Source: CAZMGB01 sp964565775
GTDB lineage: Bacteria; Chloroflexota; Dehalococcoidia; DSTF01; JALHUB01
NCBI GenBank assembly: GCA_964565775.1
Contig: CAZMGB010000001.1
Location: forward strand, 1 to 64,000
Direction of reading: 5' to 3'
Length of the DNA stretch: 64,000 nucleotides
Shown piece after piece: positions 31,186 to 39,805 of the stretch; the stretch's first letter is position 1, and each line of letters begins with the position of its first letter. A model generated the notes under the pieces. The model had not been told where the DNA came from and did no database searches. It saw only the letters and a list, made by a program, of their open reading frames with translations. The translations under genes and the position numbers were made by a program.

Positions 31186-33054
31186 ATGCGGTCGACCAAC
31201 CATTCCCGGAGACGTCTACCCCTGCCCCGCCTGGGAGCGCGGTGGAGCGGTCCGCCAGCCAGCATCCCTCAGATGGTGAGGGACAGCGCCCGTCGGTTCG
31301 GGACTAGAGTGGTCGTCCAGACGAAGGTGGGCGACGAATTCGCGACCCTTACGTACGAAGACCTGGAACGCCAGTCGCGTGAGTTCGCCGCCGGGCTGAT
31401 CGCCCTTGGCCTCGCCCCCGGCGACCGCATGGCTATCATCTGCGACAACGGCTTCCCCTGGATGGTGGGCTACCTGGGCCTCGTCGCTGCCGGGGGCGTC
31501 GGCGTGCCCATCTACACGGAGCTGCAGGGGTCGGAGTTGGGTGGCCTCCTTCGCCGCACGGAGGCCAAGTTCGTGCTCGCCTCCAGCCGCATCCTCACCA
31601 AGCTCCAGGACCACCTTCCTGGAGTCGAGAAGGTCTTCGTGGCCGATGGCGATGCTCTCAAGAAGGAAAGGGTCGACGCCGGCGGCTTCTGGTTCTGGCG
31701 CCAGACCGCGGAGCTCCTCACTTTCGAGGACGTCTCCGGCCGCGCCACCGAGGAGAGCCGCGAGGCGCTGGAGAGCCGGGAGGTATCGGCGGACGACCTC
31801 GCTTCCATCGTCTTCACCTCGGGCACGACCGGCGGCATGAAGGGGGTGATGCTCACCCACGGCAACTTTCTCGCCAACGTGGAATCGGTACGGACAGCAG
31901 TGCCGGTGAGCGAGAGAGACAGCATGCTGCTGGTGCTTCCCCTCCACCACACCTTCTCCTTCACAGTGGGGGTTCTCGCTCTTATCTCGCTTGGCGCCAT
32001 GGTCACCATCGAAAACGACCTTCTCCGTGTCCGCGACCGCATGGCGGAGGTGAAGCCCACCGTGTTTGTGGGCGTCCCCGCCCTCTACGACCTGATGTAC
32101 AGGGCGATCATGGCGAGACTGGACGCCGAGGGACGTCGCGGCCAGTTCGAGCGGGGGCTGCGGATGGTGGAGGCGGTCAAGCGGCGCACCGGCGTAAACA
32201 TCGGGCGACGAGTCTTCGGGGAGGTGCACGGCCGGCTCGGCGGTCGTCTCCGCTTCATGTTCAGCGGCGGCGCCGCCCTCAATCCCGAAACGGCCAGGGC
32301 CTTCTTCCTGCTCGGCATTCCCCTCGTCCAGGGCTGGGGCCTCACCGAGGCGGCCCCCGTCTGCGCCGCCCAGCCCTTCTCGTCGCGCAAGTTCAACTTC
32401 ACGGACTACTACGAGCGGCACGCCGGCAGCGTCGGTCGCCCTCTCAAGAACGTCGAGGTCGATCTGATAGACGTGCCGGAGAAGGAGATCTACGTGGGTC
32501 TTCATGGCGAGGGTGAGCTGGTGGTGCGCGGCCCAAACGTCACCCCCGGCTACTGGCGTAACGAGGAAGCTACGAGGGCGGCCAAGGTTGGGGACTGGTT
32601 GCGCACCGGCGACGTGGGACGCATCGACGAGGAAGGCAACATCTACATCACCGGCCGCAGCAAGTACGTCATTGTCCTGGAGTCGGGCGAGAAGATCCAT
32701 CCCGACGAGGTGGAGGAGACGATCCAGCGCAGTGACCTCATCGAGGAGATCTGCGTCCTCGGGCGCAAGGTCAAGGACAAGACCCAAGTGCGGGCCATCG
32801 TCTACCCCAACTACGTCGACGCGGCTCAGCGCTGCAAGGACTCGGGCAAGGAGCTGGACGGCGAGACCGTTCGCGCCCTGGTGACCGAGGAGGTGCGCCG
32901 CCGGGAGGAGGAGCTGGCGTCATACAAGCGTATCGGCGAGATCGTGCTGACGGATACGCCGCTGCCCAAGACGGCCCTACGCAAGGTGGCCCGTGAGCGG
33001 TTGGTCGACGATTACTCTTTCGACGTGACGAAGTGGGTAGACGGTACAGGCTAG
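31186..33054 (+). CDS. AMP-dependent acyl-CoA synthetase (long-chain FadD type)
   Basis: 622 residues. P-loop SIVFTSGTTGGMKGVMLTHG, adenylate region GWGLTEAAPV and RTGDVGRIDEEGNIYITGRS, and a C-terminal Lys in PLPKTALRKV. Usual for fatty acyl-CoA ligases that prepare substrates for degradation or lipid synthesis. The ATG is preceded by AAGGAGG. It is likely separate from galactose genes downstream on the other strand. Confidence 0.92.
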   Translation: MRSTNHSRRRLPLPRLGARWSGPPASIPQMVRDSARRFGTRVVVQTKVGDEFATLTYEDLERQSREFAAGLIALGLAPGDRMAIICDNGFPWMVGYLGLVAAGGVGVPIYTELQGSELGGLLRRTEAKFVLASSRILTKLQDHLPGVEKVFVADGDALKKERVDAGGFWFWRQTAELLTFEDVSGRATEESREALESREVSADDLASIVFTSGTTGGMKGVMLTHGNFLANVESVRTAVPVSERDSMLLVLPLHHTFSFTVGVLALISLGAMVTIENDLLRVRDRMAEVKPTVFVGVPALYDLMYRAIMARLDAEGRRGQFERGLRMVEAVKRRTGVNIGRRVFGEVHGRLGGRLRFMFSGGAALNPETARAFFLLGIPLVQGWGLTEAAPVCAAQPFSSRKFNFTDYYERHAGSVGRPLKNVEVDLIDVPEKEIYVGLHGEGELVVRGPNVTPGYWRNEEATRAAKVGDWLRTGDVGRIDEEGNIYITGRSKYVIVLESGEKIHPDEVEETIQRSDLIEEICVLGRKVKDKTQVRAIVYPNYVDAAQRCKDSGKELDGETVRALVTEEVRRREEELASYKRIGEIVLTDTPLPKTALRKVARERLVDDYSFDVTKWVDGTG

Positions 33055-33114
33055 GCCCGCTGACCAGCCGGCCGGCAGACCGGGGTTAGCCGCGCCCGGC
33101 TTCATCTGGCCCCA

Positions 33115-35475
33115 TCACATACCCTCGAAACGGATTCTCAGGCTGGTAGGACGACGGAGCGCCAGGCGTATCGCCAGGAGACCATCGTCGCGGCGGTGCA
33201 TGCTGGCGCCGGACGCATCCGTCTCCAGGGCCCGCTCCCGCAGAGCCGCCGGCACGTGGACGAGGATGCTCCCTTCCTTCCTCGCTACGGGCCGCAGTGA
33301 CACCTCCAGGCTGCGTTCGCCGGCATCGTAGCGCGCGTCCTCGATCTCGACGCCCCCCTGCGTGATGTGGAACGTGCTGGACACGACTTGAGGCTCACCG
33401 CTGTCCGGTCGCACGGCCAGCACCGCCGACCCGTGAGCAGGCAGGCCGTTTACGGTGGCGGAACCCTCGTAGGCTCCCAGGTAGCGGTCGCTCCAGAGGT
33501 CGTAGACGTGAAACCGGCCGGATGGGAGCGGCAACGACAGTGAAGCCCGTCGCTCTCCCCAGTTGAACAGGCCGATCACGCGCCAGCTTGCGAACGGCCG
33601 CACGACGCTCAGCTCGAACAGGCGTGGCAGGGGCCCGTCCAGCAGGTCGAGCGGCCTCGCCGCGCCATCGAAGGGAGGCAGCAGCAGCGAGATGAGCTCG
33701 CGCCGGTCGGCGGGGAGCGCCGTCAGGTCATCACTGGAGAGCATCATGCCCCCGGAGAGGCCGATGGCGGCGGCCAGCGTCCTCACCTCGTCGAGCGTCA
33801 GGGCCGTCGACTCGCCCCGCACCAGCAAGCAGTCGGGGTCATTCAGCCAGAGCCGGCGATGGGTCCAGAAGCGCGTGAGGACGTTCCGCAGCGAGTTCAC
33901 CGCGGCCGGTATGCTGTCCAGGTCACGCGTGGTTTGGGCTGACCCCGGGGGGTGCCACCAGGGGGCGACATCGGGGCCGATGCGCATGCCCTCCACCAGG
34001 CCGACGGAGGGGCCCATGAGAGCGCCGCAACCGAGGACGAACCGCTCGCCGACGCCGCGACGGATGGCCTCCAGCCCCTGTCGATAGGCCTGGACGCGCG
34101 TCAACTGCGGGTCGCTGCGGACGCCCCGGACGGCCGCCGCGAACAGGAAGTCGATCTTGACATAATCGAAGCCCCAGTCGTCCGTTACCTGACGGAACAG
34201 CTCCTCGATCCAGCGGAGGGCGTGCGGGTGGCTGCAATCGAGGCCGTAGCAGTCTTTGCCCCAGTTGTGCATAGCCACCACGGGTACCCCGGCCTCGTCC
34301 CGCACTACCCAGTCGGGATGCTCTCGGTAGAGGGACGAGGTGGAGGCGGCCATGAAGGGGGCCAGCCACAGGCCCGGCGTGAAGCCGGCGTCGCGGATCT
34401 GCTGCGCGAGCCACGCCGGCCCATGGGGGAACTTCTCGTTCCAGGAGATCCAGTCGCCTATGTCGGCCTGGAAGCCGTCGTCGAGCTGGACGTACTCGAC
34501 CGGGAGCTCTTCGCGGTGCCGGGCGAGGAAGCGCAGGTTCTTCAGCATGTCCTCCTCGGTGACGTTCACGAAGTAGCGATACCAGGAGCACCAGCCGGTC
34601 GGCACGGTCCGGACGGGGACGCGGGCCTTCATTTCGCGGGCGAGGGCATCGCCGTAGCGTTCCAGTGCCTCGAGGGGCGGGCCCTCGAGATCGAGCATGA
34701 GCTTCTCCGAACGCAGGCGTTCTCCCGGTGGAAGCTCGGTGCCTTCGACGTAGCAGCGGGCCTCCAGGGACCGGTCGGGCGCGTGAAGCCGTACCTGCGA
34801 TAGCTGGTCGCGAGCGGTGATGAAGCCGGCCAGGAGCGAGGCGCCGCTGCCGGCGTCGTGCACCAGGCCCAGCTCATCCGCCACAAAGCAGCCTCGTTCA
34901 TCCGAGGAGGGCGGGAAGGGTCCGAGGACCGTCGCGGGTGTGGACAGGTCCTCCTCCCGGGCCGAGACGGCGCGCACCGGCGTCCACGACTGCCACCCCT
35001 GTCGGTAGAAGCTCCAGCGCGACGGGCGCGAGCCCAGCCTCAAGCGCTGCCTGCCGGCCGACGGCGTGGTTAGCACCGTGAGCGACTCGACGGGCAGCGG
35101 CCCTCCTGTCGTATTCGCCAGCTCCAACTGGAGCAGGGCGAAGGGGCGTTCGTCGTACACCGTCAGCAGCGGCCGGAGCTCCGGGCGGCCGGCGGCGGGC
35201 ACCGACGCTAGCGTTAGCAGGCGGCCGGAGCCGTGCTCGTCCCGTACATGCTCCAGGGCGTACTCGCGCCGAAAGCCGGTGTCGGTGGTGCTGAGGAACA
35301 GCGCCGACGGCTCGGCCAGCTCGACCAGCGACGAGCAGCGGGCGAGAGAGGGGAGGCCCGTCGAGCGGTTCAGTATGCTGAATGCGCCAGCCCGCAGGTC
35401 GCAACTGACCTCCAGATAGCGATTCCCGATGACCGGGCCACGCCGCCACTGGCCGGTGCCTACTTCTTCCTTCAT
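33115..35475 (-). CDS. Alpha-galactosidase, GH36
   Basis: 786 residues: N-terminal beta-supersandwich, then the TIM barrel with GWCSWYRYF (294-302), EYVQLDDGF (327-335), the nucleophile in DYVKIDFLF (Asp442) and the acid/base in RIGPDVAPWWHPP (Asp502), and a C-terminal beta domain. It hydrolyses alpha-galactosides such as raffinose or melibiose. No signal peptide, so it acts in the cytoplasm. It is followed in the operon direction by nothing; galK and galT lie upstream. Confidence 0.92.
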   Translation of the reverse strand: MKEEVGTGQWRRGPVIGNRYLEVSCDLRAGAFSILNRSTGLPSLARCSSLVELAEPSALFLSTTDTGFRREYALEHVRDEHGSGRLLTLASVPAAGRPELRPLLTVYDERPFALLQLELANTTGGPLPVESLTVLTTPSAGRQRLRLGSRPSRWSFYRQGWQSWTPVRAVSAREEDLSTPATVLGPFPPSSDERGCFVADELGLVHDAGSGASLLAGFITARDQLSQVRLHAPDRSLEARCYVEGTELPPGERLRSEKLMLDLEGPPLEALERYGDALAREMKARVPVRTVPTGWCSWYRYFVNVTEEDMLKNLRFLARHREELPVEYVQLDDGFQADIGDWISWNEKFPHGPAWLAQQIRDAGFTPGLWLAPFMAASTSSLYREHPDWVVRDEAGVPVVAMHNWGKDCYGLDCSHPHALRWIEELFRQVTDDWGFDYVKIDFLFAAAVRGVRSDPQLTRVQAYRQGLEAIRRGVGERFVLGCGALMGPSVGLVEGMRIGPDVAPWWHPPGSAQTTRDLDSIPAAVNSLRNVLTRFWTHRRLWLNDPDCLLVRGESTALTLDEVRTLAAAIGLSGGMMLSSDDLTALPADRRELISLLLPPFDGAARPLDLLDGPLPRLFELSVVRPFASWRVIGLFNWGERRASLSLPLPSGRFHVYDLWSDRYLGAYEGSATVNGLPAHGSAVLAVRPDSGEPQVVSSTFHITQGGVEIEDARYDAGERSLEVSLRPVARKEGSILVHVPAALRERALETDASGASMHRRDDGLLAIRLALRRPTSLRIRFEGM

Positions 35476-35493
35476 CTCGACTACACTCCCAAC

Positions 35494-36711
35494 TTATCGC
35501 AGCGGTGACACCCTGAGCCCGCCTACGGGCCGGCAGACGTACATCCGGCCCGGCAGACCCGTCCTGGAGCGATAAGCCTCTATGACTTCTCCCTCGAAAG
35601 CGCCCACGGCCTCGGCGCGCACGAGGTTCACAGTGCAGCCCCCGAAGCCGGCCCCGGTGAGCCGCGCGCCGAGCACGCCCCTGGCGGCGTGCGTGAGCTC
35701 CACCATCAGATCCAGCTCAGGACAGCTCACCTCGTAGTCGTCGCGCAGGCTGGCGTGAGAGGCGGCCAGGAGACGCCCCACGGCCTCGAGATCGCCCCGA
35801 CGCAGGGCGTCGACGCAGGCCAGCACCCGCTCCTCCTCCACCACCACGTGGCGGGCGCGGCGGTACAGCGCTGGGGGGAGCGCCTCGCCGTGGCGCTCCA
35901 TGTCTTCGGGCGTGACATCCCGCAGGGAGCGGACGGCGCGACGGGCCAGCCGCTCCCGAAGCAGCGTCAGCGCCTCGCCGCATTCCTGACGCCGGACGTT
36001 GTACTGAGAGCCGGCGAGCGCCCGCCTTACCCCTGTGTCGGCGACGACGATGGACAGCCGTCCCGTCGAGAAGCCTGCTGGCACCGCTTCGTAGTCGAGC
36101 GACCGGCAATCGATGAGGAGGGCGTGGTCCTGGACCGCCAGGGCGGCGACGAACTGGTCCATGATGCCGCAGCTCACGCCCACGAACTCGTTCTCGGCCC
36201 GCTGGCCGAGAAGGGCCAGGTCGCGGCCGTCGATGGCCAGTCCGGCGGCGGAGCGGAAGGCGCCCAGCGCCGCGACCTCCAGCGCCGCCGACGAGGCGAG
36301 GCCAGCCCCGATGGGCACGTCGCCCTGGAGGGCGATGTCGAGACCGACGAGGTCGTGGTCGGCCTGCTGAAGGACGTGGGCGACGCCGCGCACGTAGTCG
36401 CTCCAGGGGCACGCTTCGTCCCGGCCGATACTGTCCAGTGAGAAGGTGCTCTCCTGCTCGAAGTCTACCGAGTAGACGCGGACGCGGCGGTCGGCGCGGG
36501 CGGCGAAGGCGGCCATGACCGTGCGGTCGATGGCGACGGGAAGGACGTGGCCCTCATTGTAGTCGAGGTGCTCGCCGATGAGGTTGACGCGCCCCGGCGC
36601 CTCGCTGACGGCGTCGGCGCTTCGCCCGAAGCGCGCCCAAAAGGCCCCCGCCAGCCGCTCGAGCCGTTCCTTCCCGCTGGCGGACGTGTCTACGTCCTGG
36701 GCTCCGCCCAC
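35494..36711 (-). CDS. galK: Galactokinase
   Basis: 405 residues. GHMP kinase: signature APGRVNLIGEHLDYNEGHVL near residue 35, ATP-binding PIGAGLASSAALEVAALGAF, and C-terminal TGAGFGGCTVNLVR. GTG start at 36711, chosen because GAGGAG lies 5-6 nt upstream and because the frame upstream overlaps galT and is only its shadow. It converts galactose to galactose-1-phosphate. It overlaps galT by 22 nt. Confidence 0.93.
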   Translation of the reverse strand: MGGAQDVDTSASGKERLERLAGAFWARFGRSADAVSEAPGRVNLIGEHLDYNEGHVLPVAIDRTVMAAFAARADRRVRVYSVDFEQESTFSLDSIGRDEACPWSDYVRGVAHVLQQADHDLVGLDIALQGDVPIGAGLASSAALEVAALGAFRSAAGLAIDGRDLALLGQRAENEFVGVSCGIMDQFVAALAVQDHALLIDCRSLDYEAVPAGFSTGRLSIVVADTGVRRALAGSQYNVRRQECGEALTLLRERLARRAVRSLRDVTPEDMERHGEALPPALYRRARHVVVEEERVLACVDALRRGDLEAVGRLLAASHASLRDDYEVSCPELDLMVELTHAARGVLGARLTGAGFGGCTVNLVRAEAVGAFEGEVIEAYRSRTGLPGRMYVCRPVGGLRVSPLR

Positions 36712-37808
36712 CGCAGCTCCTCGGCCTTCTCCTCCGGCAGGGTGTCGTTGATGAACGTGCCGGCCCCCGTCTCGCAGCCCGCCAGGTACTTGAGTCGGCC
36801 CGGGCTGCGGAAGATGGGGGTGAACTCGACGTGGAAATGGCAGCCGGGGTGTTGCCGGCCGTCGGTCGGCTGCTGGTGCATGACCATCGCGAAGGGCATC
36901 GGCAGGCCCCAGAGGTTGTCGTACTTGAGGAGGATTGTCTTGAGGATGCGTGCGAGCTGCCCCCGCTCGCCGCCCGTCAGGTCGGTGAGGGAGGTCCGGT
37001 GGCGACGGCTGAGGATGTGGACCTCGTACGGTAGGCGGGCGAAGTAGGGGACGAACGCGACGAAGGCCTCGTTCTCGGCGACGAGACGCTCGCCCGCGTC
37101 GAGCTCCCGAGCCAGTACCTCGCAGAAGAGGCAGGCCCCCGTCCGCCGCTCGTGCGCCTCGGCGGCCGACAGCTCCCGCTCGATTCGCGGCGGCAGGTAG
37201 GGGAAGGCGTAGATCTGGCCGTGGGGGTGTGTGAGCGTGACCCCGATCTCCGGTCCCCGGTTCTCGAAGATGAAGACGTAGTCGACATCGCGGCGCTTCC
37301 CCAGCTCCTCGTAGCGGTCCGTCCACACCTCCACCAGGCGCCGGATGTGGGCGAGGGGCATCCCGCCCAGGGTGGCCTCGTGGCGAGGCGAGTAGAGGAC
37401 GACTTCGCAGCCCCCTCGTGCCGGTGCTGACCTGTAGAAGGGCGAGAGCTGCGGGGGCGGCGGCGCCCCCCGACGCAGGCTGGGGAACCGGTTCTCGAAG
37501 ACGACGATCTCGTAGTCGGGCGCCGGCACCTCCGTGGGCACCTCCGGGTCACGCGTCGGGCAGAAGGGGCAGTATTCGGCGGGCGGGAGGAAGGTGCGCT
37601 CCTGGCGCTCGGTGGCGACGATGACCCACTCATCGAGCAGGGGGTTCCAGCGCAGCTCAAGCACTCCCGAGGCGGCCAGGGACGGTTCCGCCGCCTTAGC
37701 GGCCAACGACGCCACCGTGGGCCGATGGGACGGCCGCCGGCGGCCTCCCGACGAGTAGAAGATGAGGTAGCGCCCGTCCGCCTTGGCGATCCGTCGTTTC
37801 GACAACAC
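36690..37808 (-). CDS. galT: Galactose-1-phosphate uridylyltransferase
   Basis: 372 residues. HIT-like fold with the active-site THPHGQIYAFPYLPP (nucleophile His in HPH), zinc-type cysteines CPFC near residue 90, and a C-terminal VMHQQPTDGRQHPGCHFHVE zinc/His motif. It exchanges UMP between UDP-glucose and galactose-1-phosphate. With galK and the alpha-galactosidase it forms a minus-strand galactoside operon; no epimerase gene is seen here. GTG start with GGAGGTGCGG upstream. Confidence 0.93.
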   Translation of the reverse strand: MLSKRRIAKADGRYLIFYSSGGRRRPSHRPTVASLAAKAAEPSLAASGVLELRWNPLLDEWVIVATERQERTFLPPAEYCPFCPTRDPEVPTEVPAPDYEIVVFENRFPSLRRGAPPPPQLSPFYRSAPARGGCEVVLYSPRHEATLGGMPLAHIRRLVEVWTDRYEELGKRRDVDYVFIFENRGPEIGVTLTHPHGQIYAFPYLPPRIERELSAAEAHERRTGACLFCEVLARELDAGERLVAENEAFVAFVPYFARLPYEVHILSRRHRTSLTDLTGGERGQLARILKTILLKYDNLWGLPMPFAMVMHQQPTDGRQHPGCHFHVEFTPIFRSPGRLKYLAGCETGAGTFINDTLPEEKAEELRWAEPRT

Positions 37809-37982
37809 GCCGCACCTCCGGGCTGCTCCTCCCTCGTGGCCGCTGCCAGAACTCCACCCACCCGCAGTCTAGCGACTCCGGCAGGCGAGTACAACGCGGC
37901 GGCAGCCTCCATCGCCCGGGGCAACGGCGCTGAGTCGATGTTAATTATAGGGGTCTTCTATGAAAACTCGACGGCGTCCCCC

Positions 37983-38011
37983 TTGACAGCCTCCACCACT
38001 GGTGCTATTGT
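37983..38011 (+). promoter_or_regulatory. Sigma-70-like promoter for candidate structured RNA
   Basis: TTGACA (37983-37988), 17-nt spacer and TATTGT (38006-38011). The predicted start near 38018 is exactly at the base of the helix that closes the RNA below. Confidence 0.7.
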
Positions 38012-38017
38012 TAGTGA

Positions 38018-38160
38018 TGCCCCAAGTGGCGGAGCAACAAGTCCCGGGTTGACGAATTCGGCCCAAACCGGAAGTCAAGGGGGCAACCCCAAGACCAAGG
38101 AGAGGACCGAAGGAGGGTGAAGTCCGGGAGGCGAAGCGAGGTTACTTGGGGCGCTTCTTT
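38018..38160 (+). ncRNA. Candidate structured noncoding RNA, class unknown
   Basis: A ~135-145 nt transcript predicted from the promoter at 37983. P1: GCCCCAAGT (38019-38027) with ACTTGGGGC (38144-38152). P2: TCCCGG (38042-38047) with CCGGGA (38124-38129). P3: TTGAC (38049-38053) with GTCAA (38074-38078), capped by an inner stem. P4: GGGG (38079-38082) with CCCC (38087-38090) closed by a GCAA tetraloop. A purine-rich segment (38099-38117) remains single-stranded and could act as an anti-Shine-Dalgarno partner or protein site. After P1 the strand reads GCTTCTTT, so P1 may double as the terminator. It does not match SRP, tmRNA, RNase P, 6S or the FMN riboswitch. Confidence 0.6.
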
Positions 38161-38378
38161 GTCCCCCGATCACGCGCCTCTCCACGTCCTCTCAGACTGT
38201 CGGTGCCCGCTCCGGGGGGAAGACGAAGCCGGGTCCCGGCCTGCCTGGCTGGAGGATGTCCCGGGCAGCAGAAGCGTTTCTGCCCGCCTCCCTCAGCAGC
38301 TGCGATCGTCGCGTTTGGTGGGCCGACAGCGCCTTCCGGCCGGACGCAGTCGAGCTGCGCGGCGACGGGGCCGGCCTT

Positions 38379-38738
38379 CTAGCCGGGCGGCGCTGCGGCG
38401 ACGCATAGCCAGACAGCGTCCAGGAAGTTCACCGTCAGCAGGTCGCTGGCCCCTGGGGCTGCCGGAGAGAATGCCTGCCACGTGCTTTGGGCCGCATCGT
38501 GGCGCCACATCGCCTCGACCGCCTCGGTGGGTGTCACCGCCTGCACCACAGCATCGCTCGCCGTCCCGTTGGGAAAGGTGAGGCCGATGTTGTTGCACCC
38601 GGGGTAGAGCTGCTCCGTCTCGCCGGGGGCCGGCAGCGCGATGCTCGCCACGGGCTGTGCCCGAGCCGGTAGCCCGTAAGCGGCCAGCGACGCTACCACC
38701 AGGCCGAGCGCCACGGCCCCAATTGCCAGTCGCCTCAT
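38379..38738 (-). CDS. Small secreted protein
   Basis: 119 residues from the ATG at 38738 (MRRLAIGAVALGLVVASLAA), a signal peptide ending PARAQ. The mature part has YPGCNNIGLTFPNG, then VTPTEAVEAMWRHDAAQSTW, FLDAVWLCVAA, with two cysteines that could form a disulfide. The upstream part of the longer frame is Pro/Ala-rich and unlikely to be translated. The pattern resembles secreted domains that follow Ig-like surface proteins. Function unknown. Confidence 0.65.
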   Translation of the reverse strand: MRRLAIGAVALGLVVASLAAYGLPARAQPVASIALPAPGETEQLYPGCNNIGLTFPNGTASDAVVQAVTPTEAVEAMWRHDAAQSTWQAFSPAAPGASDLLTVNFLDAVWLCVAAAPPG

Positions 38739-39041
38739 GCTGCACCTCGCTTTGCGGAAACTCTCGCGGACGGTAGCATTATACACTCGCCCGCCAGTAG
38801 GCGCCTTGGCGAACGGGTACGGCGGGGGACAAGGTTTAGCTTCACCGGCCGCTGGAAGCGCCGCAGCCGCCGACGGCTCGGGGAAGGCGGCGGAAGCCCA
38901 GCTCGGCTGGCATCCCGCTCGAGGAGCGGGAGAAGCGGTCACCGAGGTTGGAGGAGCGGTGCAACGGGCAATGGGATGCGTCGGAAAGACGACGAAGGCA
39001 GGCCAGCCCGCGGGCCGGTCTGCCTGCGCGGAAGCGATAGC
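38739..39041. other. 303-nt intergenic region
   Basis: Gap between the secreted-protein start and the stop of bS21. Frames on both strands are compositionally poor (Gly/Ala/Arg-rich). No promoter or hairpin stands out. Confidence 0.45.
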
Positions 39042-39233
39042 CTACGACTGGCGAGCGCGCCTACGGGCTCGTCGTCGCGCCGCCTTTGCTCGGGCCAAGC
39101 GTCTAGCCTCCGAGTTCGAGATGAAATGGCGCTTCATCTTCGCCTCGCGAAGAATGCCATCCCTCTGAACGGCCTGTCGGAACCTGGTCAGCAGGTGTTC
39201 CTGCGACTCGCCATCCCGGAGCTCAACAAACAC
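39042..39233 (-). CDS. rpsU: 30S ribosomal protein bS21
   Basis: 63 residues: MFVELRDGESQEHLLTRFRQ, a central GILREAKMKRHF, and a strongly basic tail with RRLARAKAARRRARRRAR. The pattern (acidic start, RF, then Arg/Lys-rich helix) and length are those of bS21, which binds near the anti-Shine-Dalgarno end of 16S rRNA. GTG start with GAGAGAGG upstream. It lies 80 nt after the zinc-ribbon gene in the same direction. Confidence 0.85.
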   Translation of the reverse strand: MFVELRDGESQEHLLTRFRQAVQRDGILREAKMKRHFISNSEARRLARAKAARRRARRRARQS

Positions 39234-39313
39234 AAAGACACCCTCTCTCTATACCGGCTTGCCCTTAGAGGCCGCTGGTCTCTGCTGAAGGATTGGAGGG
39301 CTACGTCAGGCCC

Positions 39314-39622
39314 CTACCAGCGGCTCTGTGTCGGCGAATGCTTGGCGAAGCACTCCCGACAGTACACGGGGCGGTCACCTCTGGGCTGAAAGGGGACCTC
39401 AGTCTCCTGGCCACAGTCGGCGCAGATCACCGGGTACATCTGGCGCTCTCCGTAGCCCCCACCGCCTCGGCCGCCTCCAGACCTGCGCGCGGCTCGGCAG
39501 GATGGGCAGCGCTTGGGCTCATTCGTGAAGCCGCGACTGGCGTGGTACTCCTGGTCCTCGGCGGAGTGCGTGAAGTCGGCGCCGCATTCGACGCAGGTCA
39601 GGGTTTTGTCGGTGTAGGCCAC
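39314..39622 (-). CDS. CxxC zinc-ribbon protein
   Basis: 102 residues. It begins MAYTDKTLTCVECGADFTHS with a second Cys pair in RCPSC (zf-trcl-like), then a Gly-rich hinge, and ends ICADCGQETEVPFQPRGDRP and YCRECFAKHS. Two zinc ribbons joined by a Gly-rich linker are common in Chloroflexota and actinobacteria. No enzyme is indicated. It could be an RNA- or DNA-binding accessory cotranscribed with bS21. Confidence 0.82.
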   Translation of the reverse strand: MAYTDKTLTCVECGADFTHSAEDQEYHASRGFTNEPKRCPSCRAARRSGGGRGGGGYGERQMYPVICADCGQETEVPFQPRGDRPVYCRECFAKHSPTQSRW

Positions 39623-39805
39623 CCGACGACCTCCTTCAGGTACGTTCCTTCCTTGTCGTCGAGTGCCAAGCGAAGTGGGCTTCGCAGTGGACTGATGACG
39701 AGGATACTACACGGGCATTTTCACACAAAATCACGCTCCGTGCAAGATGGTGTACTCGTAGGCAAGAGGGAGGCGTCCGCTAGCCCGCTTGCGATCCTCC
39801 GGCAC

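Noticed and set aside
31216..32787. A 523-codon minus-strand frame opposite the acyl-CoA synthetase
   Set aside because: Entirely antisense to a well-conserved enzyme; composition typical of a shadow frame.
35494..37326. A 610-residue galK-like fusion
   Set aside because: The N-terminal 200 residues are the out-of-frame reading of galT; a GTG with GAGGAG at 36711 gives a normal galactokinase.
38018..38160. FMN riboswitch or RNase P RNA
   Set aside because: It shares only short strings such as AGGGTGAA and GAAGTCCGG; the FMN six-stem core and the RNase P P4 partner are missing.
38117..38581. Possible protein gene downstream of the candidate RNA
   Set aside because: Arg/Pro/Ser-rich without conserved features and antisense to the secreted-protein gene; the RNA fold explains the conserved-looking part better.
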